A stretch of DNA of 64,000 bases from JANQMX01 sp965247175 (GTDB lineage Bacteria > Pseudomonadota > Alphaproteobacteria > Kiloniellales > DSM-21159), in the NCBI GenBank assembly GCA_965247175.1, contig OZ252006.1, positions 3,162,001-3,226,000 of the forward strand, written 5' to 3'. Both the position numbers and the translations under genes were made by a program. Below, piece after piece: positions 8,584-17,055 of the stretch (its first letter is position 1; every line of letters starts with the position of its first letter). The notes beneath the pieces were generated by a model. It saw nothing but the letters and a program-made list of their open reading frames with translations. It ran no database searches and had not been told where the DNA came from.

Positions 8584-9075
8584 TCACTCCTCAGGGCTGG
8601 CCGCTTTCACGCCCAGCGACTCCGCCTTTTCCCACCAGCAGTCGGCCAACTCTTCGTCTTTTTCCACGCCGACGCCGTCGTGGTAGCAGCGCCCCACGTG
8701 CACAAAGGAATCCGAATCGCCGTAGAGCGCGGCGAGCACGTAATACTTGAACGCCTTTTTGGGGTTTTGTTCGCCGCCCTTGCCGCTCTCAAAACCATAG
8801 GCGAGATCGTAACAGGCTTCCGGAACCCGCTCCTCAGCGGCCTCCTCAATCAGCTTGATGCCCTTGGCGACGTCTTTCTCAAAATGATGGGAGCCGTGCA
8901 GATACCAGCTGCCCAAGCCGTACTTTGCGATCGGGTTCCCCTCTTTCGCTTGGTCTCGGAGAAGCGTCTCGACCTTCCGGTGATCGGGCGCCTCTTTCGC
9001 CATCTCATCGTAGGCGGCCTTCAGAGCCTGCCTATGCTGTTTCATCGTTGGCTTCGCCTGGTCCTCTGCCGCCAT
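8584..9075 (-). CDS. Sel1-repeat (TPR-like) protein
   Basis: Protein of 163 residues with three to four Sel1-like repeats: GNPIAKYGLGSWYLHG (about 46-61), VPEACYDLAYGFESGKGG, ALYGDSDSFVHVGRCYHDG (about 115-133) and a final ADCWWEKAESLG. Sel1 proteins form alpha-solenoids that bind other proteins. There is no signal peptide, so it should be cytosolic. Its neighbours are other solenoid proteins (ankyrin, HEAT-like), and all lie on the same strand between repeat units. Confidence 0.78.
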   Translation of the reverse strand: MAAEDQAKPTMKQHRQALKAAYDEMAKEAPDHRKVETLLRDQAKEGNPIAKYGLGSWYLHGSHHFEKDVAKGIKLIEEAAEERVPEACYDLAYGFESGKGGEQNPKKAFKYYVLAALYGDSDSFVHVGRCYHDGVGVEKDEELADCWWEKAESLGVKAASPEE

Positions 9076-9479
9076 GGGATGTCACCGCGCTTTGGAGTGT
9101 TCTCAGTCAGAACGTATATGGTACCAGCCGGCGCAACCCACCCCGGTGTGCAGGGTTCCCGGTGAAGTTCTCACTGGAGTAAAGGCATTGGTTCAAGGAT
9201 TCTTGAGTGCGCCGCCGGCGCCTCATCTCCTCTCGTCACCCCGGCCTTGAGCCGGGGTCCAGCCACAAACGCGGAGCGTGCCTAGCGCTGGATCCTCGCG
9301 TCTCGACACTGCGTGTCTCGCGCAAGGATGACGTTCGGAAAGGGACCGCGGACCACGCAACACCAGAGGCTGTCACACCGGACTTGATTCTCCTGCGGGC
9401 CGAAGCCTTGGCGAAGGCTTGGGGGCCATTCCTCGGCCAGTGCGAGCGACAGCCCCGTGAACGCGGGGCGTAGGCAATT
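9076..9479. repeat. Intergenic region with two more palindromic repeat units
   Basis: About 400 bases. Unit 9235-9332 runs from GTCACCCCGGCC...GGGGTCCA to CAAGGATGAC. Unit 9371-9468 starts TGTCACACCGGACTTG and contains the arm GGGCCGAAGCCTTGGCGAAGG, a feature shared with the copy at 14082-14267. The 5' part (9076-9190) resembles the segment upstream of the previous cassette. I see no gene. Confidence 0.65.
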
Positions 9480-9851
9480 CTAGGCTTTCAGAAAATCAAC
9501 GACACTTGCGGCATCCGCATTCCTTGCCCAATCGAGCGCGGTTTCACCAAACTCATCTTCGATGGTCTTGTCTGCCCCATACCGCAGAAGCAGTTTCACG
9601 ATGTCCAATTTGTCATTCGCCGCTGCGCAATGAAGTGCCGTCAATCCAACATCGCCTTTCTCATTAACTTTGGCACCATTCTTCAACAGCAGCTCGACAT
9701 CCCGGTAATCGCTATGAAATGCAGCGAGATGCAATAGCCTGTCCTCGCCAAGCCCAGGTTGATTGACGTGCGTAATCTCAACACCGTCATAGTCGGTGAA
9801 CGTTTCCTCATAGCGAGAAAACAGCTCGGCAAGATCGGCATCTATGGACAT
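9480..9851 (-). CDS. Ankyrin-repeat protein (123 aa)
   Basis: Encodes 123 residues with about three ankyrin repeats: DRLLHLAAFHSDYRDVELLL, GLTALHCAAANDKLDIVKLL and GETALDWARNADAASVVDFL. These show the TALHxAA and VxLLL hallmarks. There is no signal peptide or enzymatic domain, so it is a protein-binding module. Short ankyrin proteins are frequent as immunity proteins or inhibitors in polymorphic toxin loci, which fits the context without proving it. Confidence 0.8.
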   Translation of the reverse strand: MSIDADLAELFSRYEETFTDYDGVEITHVNQPGLGEDRLLHLAAFHSDYRDVELLLKNGAKVNEKGDVGLTALHCAAANDKLDIVKLLLRYGADKTIEDEFGETALDWARNADAASVVDFLKA

Positions 9852-9919
9852 GCTTGCGCCGAACAGTCTTTATCGTGTTTCCGCTTCATGCCTGTATGCC
9901 TTCAGCCTTGCCTTCGAGT

Positions 9920-10765
9920 TCACCAGTTCTCGTCGACGTACGTTTCGCACTTGCTCAGCAGGTCTTGAAGGTCTGTCGTCTCAGCAGGGCGTCCGATGGC
10001 TGAGAGAAAGCCTCTCAGCAAATCGACCAATTGGTCGGCTTGCTCAGGTTTGTCTTCTGCAACAGATATGCTGACGATCGGCGGGTTTGGCTCAATTTTC
10101 AGCACTCTACCATCACGATCAAAACCGAGGTAATCCGTGGTCTCGAGGTCGAGCGCCTCCATCGAGTGTTCCGCTCTATACTTCGAGCTGTAAAAGTTCA
10201 CATCCCATCCTTCGGCGATGATGAACTGTATGGTCGCGTGTGCCATTGGAAGTGATCCTCGCTCGCATCGACCTGGTAGGGCTTCGCCGCCGGCGGTAGC
10301 GGCGTCCGTCAGGTCTCTTGGACTAATCGGATCGACGACGTCAGCAGCACGAGGCTGGCCATGGTCTCGCTCCTGCCGTTCAGGCGACATCTCCGTGAGG
10401 AAAGTCACCAGGTCGCCCACGGTGTCGACCGGACCCCATTGCAAGGCTTCCTCCACTGGCGGGACCCGACATCCACAACGATGAAGGAGGGCGAGGATGA
10501 TGTCTTCATCCTTGTCCTCGTCCGCAGCCCCGAACACCCACTCGATGTTGTCGTCGGGATGTGGCTTGAAGTCCTCGACGACGGCCACGTCCACGAGTGC
10601 GTCCCAAACTTCATCCAAGATCTTCTGAGGGACGTTCTGCTGCTCGAAGAAGCGTGCGAAATCGTCCTTCGTATAGGACGCGCGAGACTGCATCACACGC
10701 ATCTGTCTTCTTCGCAACGGCCATTCAACAACACTCAATATCTTCCATAGGATTGATTGTGTCAT
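9920..10765 (-). CDS. Hypothetical protein (281 aa), possible fusion of two small proteins
   Basis: One open frame of 281 residues that reads like two units. Residues about 30-125 form an acidic helical domain (YTKDDFARFFEQQ, DALVDVAVVEDFKPHPDDNI, then DTVGDLVTFLTEM) reminiscent of small acyl-carrier-like domains. A Pro/Arg-rich linker follows. From Met at about residue 174 (MAHATIQFIIAEGWDVNFYS) a second, strand-rich domain runs to the end. The internal ATG has GAGG 13-16 bases upstream, so a separate second protein could be made. Neither part is recognised as a named family. Confidence 0.6.
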   Translation of the reverse strand: MTQSILWKILSVVEWPLRRRQMRVMQSRASYTKDDFARFFEQQNVPQKILDEVWDALVDVAVVEDFKPHPDDNIEWVFGAADEDKDEDIILALLHRCGCRVPPVEEALQWGPVDTVGDLVTFLTEMSPERQERDHGQPRAADVVDPISPRDLTDAATAGGEALPGRCERGSLPMAHATIQFIIAEGWDVNFYSSKYRAEHSMEALDLETTDYLGFDRDGRVLKIEPNPPIVSISVAEDKPEQADQLVDLLRGFLSAIGRPAETTDLQDLLSKCETYVDENW

Positions 10766-10941
10766 AGCTCGCTAAGCCCGTCGTGAGTCGAAGAGACCCG
10801 ATCGCTGTGCAACTCCGCCGCCTTGGTGCCGCTCCACGTCCGGCGCCAATTCGCATTGCCCGACAAGATCTATGCGGCACCCTCTGAGCGAGCATCAGGT
10901 CGTCGCCTGACCGCCGGCTCCTTCCACACTTACTCTAGCGC

Positions 10942-11376
10942 CTACTTTCGTTTAGATTGTAAAGCGATATGGGCGGCGACTTTTTCCGGCCCAACATTTC
11001 TACGAAATGTCTCCGCGGTTGTGCCGAACTCGTCTATGATTGATGGATCGGCCCCTGCGGCGAGTAACAGGTCCACGACCCGCACAGACTCCGTACAAAA
11101 CAACGGTGTTTGCCCCATATCTCCCCTCGCATTGACGTTGGCCCCTGCGGCCAGCAAAGCCGTTACGCCCTCGGCGTCACACCACCCGCTGACGAGGTGC
11201 AACGGCGTATCGCCAAAGATGTTCTTGTCGTTGACGCCCAAAGGGGGGTCTTGCAGGAAAAGCGCTGTCTCGTGGCACTTCTCCAGAATGCGCTCTGCCG
11301 TCTCGCTCGTCATGACTTCGGGTGAAGCTCTCCGCAGCGTTGTTGTCGCCCAAGTCCCCTCGTTTGCGCGTGCCAT
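10942..11376 (-). CDS. Ankyrin-repeat protein (144 aa)
   Basis: Contains GDTPLHLVSGWCDAEGVTAL, LLAAGANVNARGDMGQTPLF and VVDLLLAAGADPSIIDEFG, so two full ankyrin repeats with a partial third. The start could be ATG 11374-11376 or, without the basic leader, ATG 11311-11313 (MTSETAERILEKC); neither has a strong ribosome site. It is a second, clearly different ankyrin gene in the same island, not a recent duplicate of the one at 9480-9851. Confidence 0.75.
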   Translation of the reverse strand: MARANEGTWATTTLRRASPEVMTSETAERILEKCHETALFLQDPPLGVNDKNIFGDTPLHLVSGWCDAEGVTALLAAGANVNARGDMGQTPLFCTESVRVVDLLLAAGADPSIIDEFGTTAETFRRNVGPEKVAAHIALQSKRK

Positions 11377-11401
11377 GAAGCGATGGGTTGGGCGTAGGTT
11401 T

Positions 11402-11656
11402 CTACCGATTCAAATGATCGACCAGCACCCGAACCATGTCATCGAAGGTATAGACATCCTCCCAATCGGATTGCTGAGTCTTGAGGTCCAGATCCCTCAA
11501 CAGTTCGGCGATGAAATAACTCACATCATCTCGGCCAAAGCGATGTCTTGCTATGAGAGGGTCGCCGGGCTGAATGGATGACGGATCCGCTATCCAGCCA
11601 GTTGCTCGCTCGCGCACGAAATCGAACACCTCTTCGTAGGTCTGCGGTCTTGGCAC
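11402..11656 (-). CDS. Small hypothetical protein, acyl-carrier-like fold possible (84 aa)
   Basis: GTG start at 11654-11656 with GGAAGGAG about nine bases before it. Encodes 84 residues: an N-terminal helix (TYEEVFDFVRERATGWI), then RFGRDDVSYFIAELLRDLDL and a C-terminal helix (TFDDMVRVLVDHLNR). The layout recalls small four-helix carrier-like proteins of the DUF1493 type, in which a DD pair and following helix are typical. There is no phosphopantetheine DSL serine motif. It is resemblance only. Confidence 0.58.
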   Translation of the reverse strand: MPRPQTYEEVFDFVRERATGWIADPSSIQPGDPLIARHRFGRDDVSYFIAELLRDLDLKTQQSDWEDVYTFDDMVRVLVDHLNR

Positions 11657-11794
11657 GGCATAGGCTCCTTCCGTCCCGTTCGTACGTCTGACTGTCGTGG
11701 CCGATCATGGCGCGCGGGTCTCATCCGAGGTCCACTTGCCATCGGCCTGATCGCCCGCCACCGGCAGCGCCGGTACCCCACTTTGTGCAGTGGC

Positions 11795-12301
11795 CTAGGC
11801 CGCCCGATACAGGTCCTTCACCGTCTGTCTAAGCGGATGACCTGGCTCTAGTTCCCGCAAAAGAGTTTCGGCGGTGGCCAGCGCAACATAGCGGCTGCGC
11901 GGGTGGTTTTTGGCCAACAGCTTTTTGATCGTCGCTACGACTTCAGCCGGCCCATAAGTGCTCGCGATGGCATCGCCGACGGCATAGCGTGCAACTTCTC
12001 TTTCATACTTGCAGTGGTTTTCCATAAGGACGTCCAAGAGTGTTGCCTTCTGCTCTTGCGTCAGCATGTCGGCGTTAACGACAACAACGATTAGCCAATC
12101 AGCGAGTGCTCCACATCGGCGGAATCGGTTGTTGGTTAGAACCTGTAAGAGGACAGCAAAGCACCGTTCCGGTAGTTCACTCTCTCCGAGACGGGCCATG
12201 GTGAAGTCCCAAGCACTGTCCTCCAAAACGCTGTTCAGCCTCCGCTTCGCAGCAAAGAGCTTTTCTTCGATCTCCGCACAGGTCGCAGCGGCTGGTTTCA
12301 T
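11795..12301 (-). CDS. HEAT-like alpha-helical repeat protein (168 aa)
   Basis: I chose ATG 12299-12301 because GGGGGAC lies seven bases upstream. In-frame ATG 12311-12313 and a TTG at 12335-12337 are less likely. The sequence is all helical, with paired helices such as RCFAVLLQVLTNNRFRRCG, LADWLIVVVVNADMLTQEQ, EREVARYAVGDAI and PRSRYVALATAETLLREL, consistent with a HEAT/ARM-type solenoid. No catalytic motif. It fits the island's theme of solenoid binding proteins. Confidence 0.62.
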   Translation of the reverse strand: MKPAAATCAEIEEKLFAAKRRLNSVLEDSAWDFTMARLGESELPERCFAVLLQVLTNNRFRRCGALADWLIVVVVNADMLTQEQKATLLDVLMENHCKYEREVARYAVGDAIASTYGPAEVVATIKKLLAKNHPRSRYVALATAETLLRELEPGHPLRQTVKDLYRAA

Positions 12302-12322
12302 GGCGTCCCCCATAGGGGAAAA

Positions 12323-12492
12323 CAACCACAGGTTCAATTAAGAAACGGTCGACAGACGAGGGGATCAGGCCGGGCGTGTCGCACCACAGGCTGTCACCCC
12401 GGACGCGATAGCGATCCGGGGTCCATGTCGAGGACTGGCGCGGGCCGATGAGTGGATCCCGGCTCGCGGGCTTTTCCCTTGGCCGGGATGAC
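12323..12492. repeat. Palindromic repeat unit with extended flank, copy 1
   Basis: Core unit 12393-12492 runs from GTCACCCCGGACGCG through GGGGTCCA to GGCCGGGATGAC. The flank 12323-12392 (CAACCACAGG, TTAAGAAACGGTC) is shared with 13868-13938, so about 100 bases at the end of this cassette are duplicated at the end of another. Confidence 0.7.
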
Positions 12493-12528
12493 ATTCAGTG
12501 AGAAAACGAAGGCGACGCAAAGCGCGTG

Positions 12529-12738
12529 TCATTCGTCCTTGGCGCCAGGATGGTGCTCCCGAAAGATCGGGAGTATGCGCGTCTCGATCTGTTCCATCAG
12601 TCGAGCAAGCTCTCGTCTGACCGTGCGGCGCTCCTCTCCTTCAAAGAGCGTATTGGATAAACGAGCCGCCTCGTTGAGTTCGCCACAGGCCTTGTTGACA
12701 GCCTGCAAGAACTTGTCTGCCTCTGTGCCGTCGTTCAA
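12529..12738 (-). CDS. Small helical hypothetical protein (69 aa)
   Basis: TTG start at 12736-12738 with GAGGAG nine bases upstream. The product is a helical, charged 69-residue protein (FLQAVNKACGELNEAARLSN, RRELARLMEQIETRILPIF). No family recognised. It lies alone between a repeat unit and the DUF4279-Sel1 gene. Confidence 0.5.
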   Translation of the reverse strand: MNDGTEADKFLQAVNKACGELNEAARLSNTLFEGEERRTVRRELARLMEQIETRILPIFREHHPGAKDE

Positions 12739-12886
12739 CCGGGCCGTCTCCTCTGTGGCAGTCTTCTACTCTCATGCGGCTGAGCTAATAGTCACGATCT
12801 GGACCCCAGGATTGCCGCTCGACCGAGGACACCAAGAACCTCGCCAGCCCCACAAAGTGTGCTTCCATCGGCAATCCCGCGGGCCG

Positions 12887-13780
12887 CTACTCTTTCCTCA
12901 GCAGCGCGCGTGAATTGGGCTTTGCCGGCTTCTCGGCCAGGTAGCCTTCGAAATCGAACGGGTCAGCGAAGAAACGGTAGTTGTCCATATCCTGAGGGCG
13001 TTGGGTCCAGTGACTGGCCAGGCTCGGGTTTTTCTCAAAGCCTTGAAGCCCTTCCTCGTAGCAATAAGCAATGTAGCGACAGGCACTAGACTGCCCGTTC
13101 TCCGCCGCGATTTTGATCAAGCGCAGACCAAGGTCAGGATTGGTAATGCCGCCTTCGCCGTCCATAAGCATCGCACCGGCATTCCACATCGCGTCTACGT
13201 AGCCGCGACGCACAGCTTGAAGGTACCAATACAAGGCACCTTCGAGAGCTTCTTCTTTTCCTGAATGGACGAGCTTTGCCGCCAGAAAGTTTTGTGAGTC
13301 AGGATATCCATCTTCGGCAGCTTGGATGAGGTCTTCGATCTCATCGATAGGCGCGTGATCTTCGTCTGACTCCTCCTCGGGTTTGTAATACTGGTCGATG
13401 TCGAGTGATGCCCCGACCTCGGAGAACAGGGTCATCGTGTCGTGCGGAAGATAGAAGCCGTGAGCCTCCTCGCTGCGATAGCAAAACGAGACGACGTGAG
13501 GCATCACCCTGATGTCGTCATTTCGGATTTCAAGCAACGCAGGGCGAAGCTGCGCGACCAACTCGTGGAGCTTCGTGATCGCATCTTCATGATTGACAGC
13601 ATTGCGTTTCGGTGAATGCCAATACTCTCCGGCCTGCTCGACGACACCGTTCCGGAGCCGCTTGTAAAACCCCGTGGTGCCCTTGAGGTCTGGGTCGAGC
13701 TTGCTCTGAAACGCCTTCGGCGAGAATACGTCGCCATCAATCGACCTGCCATCAATCGAGACGTAGACGTAGATTTTCAT
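12887..13780 (-). CDS. DUF4279-like domain fused to Sel1 repeats (297 aa)
   Basis: I start it at ATG 13778-13780; an open frame extends to 13870 without a ribosome site. The N-terminus (MKIYVYVSIDGRSIDGDVFS), the central EYWHSPKRNAVNHEDAITKL and the following LRPALLEIRNDDIRVMP fit DUF4279, a small domain found as immunity or partner proteins. From about residue 150, Sel1 repeats follow: GYPDSQNFLAAKLVHSGKEE, RRGYVDAMWNAGAMLMDGEG and ENGQSSACRYIAYCYEEGLQ. No signal peptide. The fusion links the two commonest themes of this island. Confidence 0.7.
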   Translation of the reverse strand: MKIYVYVSIDGRSIDGDVFSPKAFQSKLDPDLKGTTGFYKRLRNGVVEQAGEYWHSPKRNAVNHEDAITKLHELVAQLRPALLEIRNDDIRVMPHVVSFCYRSEEAHGFYLPHDTMTLFSEVGASLDIDQYYKPEEESDEDHAPIDEIEDLIQAAEDGYPDSQNFLAAKLVHSGKEEALEGALYWYLQAVRRGYVDAMWNAGAMLMDGEGGITNPDLGLRLIKIAAENGQSSACRYIAYCYEEGLQGFEKNPSLASHWTQRPQDMDNYRFFADPFDFEGYLAEKPAKPNSRALLRKE

Positions 13781-14296
13781 TTGATCACGCCCGCCTTGCA
13801 TCCATGCATTTGGTTGGTTCACGCGCCTGCACTCGAACTGCGAGGGAACCATCCTTGCAGGAACAATCAACCACAGGTGTCATTAAGAAACGGTCTGCGG
13901 AGGAGAGGATCAAGGCCGGACGCGCCGCCCCGCAGGCTGTCACCCCGGACGCGATAGCGATCCGGGGTCCAGCTACAAGCTCGGACCGAGCCTACCGCTG
14001 GATCCTCGGGTCGCGCCGCTTCGCGGCTCGCCCAAGGATGACAGTCTGAGAGACACCAAAGGCGGCGCAGCCCCTCCTCTCGTCACCCCGGCCTTGATCC
14101 GCCTGCGGGCCGAAGCCTTGGCGAAGGCCTGGGGTCCATTCCTCGGCCAGCGCAGACGACAGCCTTGGTACTGGGGCTTGGCCACTACCTCCCTCCGCGT
14201 TCCGTCGTTCCGCACCCTGCCCGGCTATGGATCCCGGCTCGCGGGCTTCGCCCTTGGCCGGGATGACATGCGGAGGGACGGCCGTGTCAGCGGGCC
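13781..14296. repeat. 516-base gap filled by palindromic repeat units
   Basis: Contains the extended flank shared with 12323-12392 (here 13868-13938), a repeat unit at 13939-14042, and a larger composite unit at 14082-14267 that includes the GGGCCGAAGCCTTGGCGAAGG arm and ends GGCCGGGATGAC. No gene is evident. These copies mark the right border of the small-gene island. Confidence 0.68.
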
Positions 14297-15073
14297 CTAA
14301 GCGTAAAGATAACTCCGCTCTTCGCCTTCGAGGGCGATGGCGGTCAGCTTGCCGCCGTAGACGGCGCCGGTGTCGATGCCGATGCGGTTGGGCCGCTCGT
14401 CGACCTCGTCGCGCGGGGTGTGGCCATGCACCACGACATAGCCGTGGTCTTCCTCGGAGGTAAGAAACTGGTCGCGGATCCACAGCAGGTCCGACTGCGA
14501 CTGCCGCTTGAGGGACACGCCGGGGCGAATGCCGGCGTGGACGAAGAGATAGCCGCCCTCAGCGTGATAGGGGTCCAGGTTGGCGAGGAAGTCCTTGTGC
14601 GCCTGAGGCACGGCCGCCGTCATCTCGCCGTGCATGCGGGCCAGCACCGTGTGATCGAAGGGATCGCCCGAGCAGTCCACGCCATAGCTGGCGCAGGTCT
14701 GCAGGCCACCGTTGATCATCCAGGTCTCGCCGTCCTTGGGCGTCTTGAGAAAGCGCACCATGAAGGCCTCGTGGTTGCCCTTGAGGCAGATCTGCTCGAA
14801 GCCCTCCGGCGGGCCGTCCATCAGGCGCTCGACCACGCCGCGGGAGTCGGGACCGCGGTCGACGTAGTCGCCGAGAAAGACGATCATCCTGCGCTCGGCA
14901 TCATGCTCGGCGGCATCGGCGACGATCTGCTCGACCAGGTGGTCCATGCGCTCGAGACAGCCGTGCACGTCGCCGATGGCATAGAGGCGCAGCCCGGCCG
15001 GCAGGCCGGCGCTGTCCGGCGCCTCGTCGGACTCTCCGAACAGACGCGTGAAACCCCTCGCCAGTCCGCTCAT
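14297..15073 (-). CDS. Serine/threonine protein phosphatase-type metallophosphatase
   Basis: Protein of 258 residues with the PPP-family signature: GDVHG at 34-38, GDYVDRG at 68-74, GNHE at 99-102, then HAGIRPG and VVHGHTP. These supply the binuclear metal site of bacterial PrpA/PrpE or ApaH-like phosphatases. Substrates may be phosphoproteins or nucleotides. The ATG overlaps the ecm stop as ATGA, so it is translated with ethylmalonyl-CoA mutase; a link to the pathway is possible but not shown. Confidence 0.88.
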   Translation of the reverse strand: MSGLARGFTRLFGESDEAPDSAGLPAGLRLYAIGDVHGCLERMDHLVEQIVADAAEHDAERRMIVFLGDYVDRGPDSRGVVERLMDGPPEGFEQICLKGNHEAFMVRFLKTPKDGETWMINGGLQTCASYGVDCSGDPFDHTVLARMHGEMTAAVPQAHKDFLANLDPYHAEGGYLFVHAGIRPGVSLKRQSQSDLLWIRDQFLTSEEDHGYVVVHGHTPRDEVDERPNRIGIDTGAVYGGKLTAIALEGEERSYLYA

Positions 15074-17055
15074 GCCGCCTCTTGCGCGCCGGCGTCCACG
15101 ATGGCGACGATGTCGCCCATGATGGCGTTGAGATCGAAATCCTTGGGCGTATAGACCGCCGCCACGCCGGCCTGCTTCATGGCCGCCTCGTCCTCCGGCG
15201 GGATGATGCCGCCGACCACCAGCGGCACGTCGCTCAAGCCGAGCTGCCGCAAGCGGCTCAGCGTCTCCTCGACCAGCGGAATGTGGCTGCCCGAGAGGAT
15301 GGAGAGGCCGATGACGTGCACGCCCTCCTCCAGCGCCGCGTTGGCGATCTGCGCCGGGGTCAGACGGATCCCCTCGTAGACCACCTCGAAGCCGCTATCG
15401 CGGGCGCGCACGGCAATCTGCTCGGCGCCGTTGGAGTGGCCGTCGAGGCCCGGCTTGCCGACCAGCATCTTGAGCCGCCGGCCGAGCCGGCCTGAGACCT
15501 CTTCGACCTTGCCCTGCAGCTCGGCCAGGGCTTCGTCCTCGCCGATGTCGGCGGCGCTGCGGCCGACGCCGGTCGGCGCGCGATACTCGCCGAAGACCTC
15601 GCGCAGAGCCTGGCCCCACTCGCCTGTGGTGACGCCGGCGTGGGCGCAGGCGATGGAGGGCTCCATGACGTTGCGGCCTTCCCGCGCCGCGGCCTGCAGG
15701 GCCGCCAGGGCGGCGACCGCCTTGCCGTCGTCGCGCGCCTCGCGCCAGGCAGCGAGACGCTCCAACTGATCGCGCTCGGCGCTCTCGTCGACGGTCATGA
15801 AGCCGCCGTCGCCGGTGGTCAGCGGCGAGGGCTCGCTCTCGGTCCACTTGTTGACGCCGACGACGATCTGCTCGCCCGACTCGATGGCCTTGAAGCGCTG
15901 GGTGGCGCTCTCCACCAGCCGCTCCTTCATGTAGCCGGAGTCGACCGCCGCCACGGCGCCGCCCATCTCCTCGATGCGGGCCAGCTCCGCCTTGGCCTCC
16001 TCGACCAGGGAGGCGACCTTGGCCTCGATCTCGGGATTGCCGGTGAAGATGTCGCCGTATTCCAGCAGGTCCGTCTCGTAGGCGACGATCTGCTGCAGGC
16101 GCAAGGACCACTGCTGGTCCCAGGGGCGCGGCAGGCCGAGCGCCTCGTTCCAGGCCGGCAGCTGCACGGCGCGGGCGCGCGCCTCCTTGGAGAGCACCAC
16201 CGCCAGCATCTCCAGCAAGATGCGGTAGACGTTGTTCTCCGGCTGCGGCTCGGTGAGGCCCAGGGAGTTCACCTGAATGCCGTAGCGGAAGCGGCGGTAC
16301 TTCTCATCCTCGACGCCATAGCGTTCGCGGCAGATCTCGTCCCACATCCGCACGAAGGCGCGCATCTTGCACATCTCGGTGATGAAGCGGACGCCGGCAT
16401 TGACGAAGAAGGAGATGCGCCCGACGACGCGGGGGAAGTCCTCTTCCGGCACCTGGCCGCCGGCCTTCACCGTGTCCAAGACGGCGATCGCGGTCGCCAG
16501 CGCGAAAGCCAGCTCCTGCTCCGGCGTCGCCCCGGCCTCCTGCAGGTGATAGCTGCAGACGTTGGTCGGGTTCCACTTGGGCACTTCGGTGTAGGTGAAG
16601 GCGATGACGTCGCCGATCAGCTTCATCGAAGGCTTGGGCGGGAAGATGTAGGTGCCGCGGGAGAGATACTCCTTGATGACGTCGTTCTGCACGGTGCCGG
16701 AGAGCGCGTTGCGGGCCACGCCCTGCGTCTCGGCGCAGGCGATGTAGAGCGCAAGCAGCCAGGGAGCCGTGGCGTTGATCGTCATGGAGGTGTTCATCTG
16801 ATCGAGGGGGATGGCCTCGAACAGGCTCTGCATGTCGCCGAGATGGCTGATCGGCACGCCGACCTTGCCCACCTCGCCGCGCGCCAGGACGTGATCCGAG
16901 TCGTAGCCGGTCTGCGTCGGCAGATCGAAGGCGACCGACAGTCCGGTTTGCCCTTTCGCCAGGTTGGAACGGTACAGCCGATTGGAGGCCGCCGCCGTCG
17001 AATGACCGGCGTAGGTGCGGAACAACCAGGGGCGGTCTTTGGCGTTGGTCGACAT
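15070..17055 (-). CDS. ecm: Ethylmalonyl-CoA mutase (B12-dependent)
   Basis: Protein of 661 residues, the length of Ecm/MeaA rather than two-subunit methylmalonyl-CoA mutase. It converts ethylmalonyl-CoA to methylsuccinyl-CoA in the ethylmalonyl-CoA pathway. The catalytic barrel has RPWLFRTYAGHSTA, LSVAFDLPTQTGYDSDH and NALSGTVQNDVIKEYLSRGT. The C-terminal cobalamin domain has the base-off motif GLDGHSNGAEQ near residue 535 and LSILSGSHIPLV. I start it at ATG 17053-17055; the open frame extends further across the antisense of ccr. It diverges from ccr and overlaps the phosphatase gene by 4 bases. Confidence 0.95.
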   Translation of the reverse strand: MSTNAKDRPWLFRTYAGHSTAAASNRLYRSNLAKGQTGLSVAFDLPTQTGYDSDHVLARGEVGKVGVPISHLGDMQSLFEAIPLDQMNTSMTINATAPWLLALYIACAETQGVARNALSGTVQNDVIKEYLSRGTYIFPPKPSMKLIGDVIAFTYTEVPKWNPTNVCSYHLQEAGATPEQELAFALATAIAVLDTVKAGGQVPEEDFPRVVGRISFFVNAGVRFITEMCKMRAFVRMWDEICRERYGVEDEKYRRFRYGIQVNSLGLTEPQPENNVYRILLEMLAVVLSKEARARAVQLPAWNEALGLPRPWDQQWSLRLQQIVAYETDLLEYGDIFTGNPEIEAKVASLVEEAKAELARIEEMGGAVAAVDSGYMKERLVESATQRFKAIESGEQIVVGVNKWTESEPSPLTTGDGGFMTVDESAERDQLERLAAWREARDDGKAVAALAALQAAAREGRNVMEPSIACAHAGVTTGEWGQALREVFGEYRAPTGVGRSAADIGEDEALAELQGKVEEVSGRLGRRLKMLVGKPGLDGHSNGAEQIAVRARDSGFEVVYEGIRLTPAQIANAALEEGVHVIGLSILSGSHIPLVEETLSRLRQLGLSDVPLVVGGIIPPEDEAAMKQAGVAAVYTPKDFDLNAIMGDIVAIVDAGAQEAA

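Noticed and set aside
8156..14296. CRISPR array
   Set aside because: The repeats are palindromic, unevenly spaced and separated by genes. There are no regular spacers and no cas genes.
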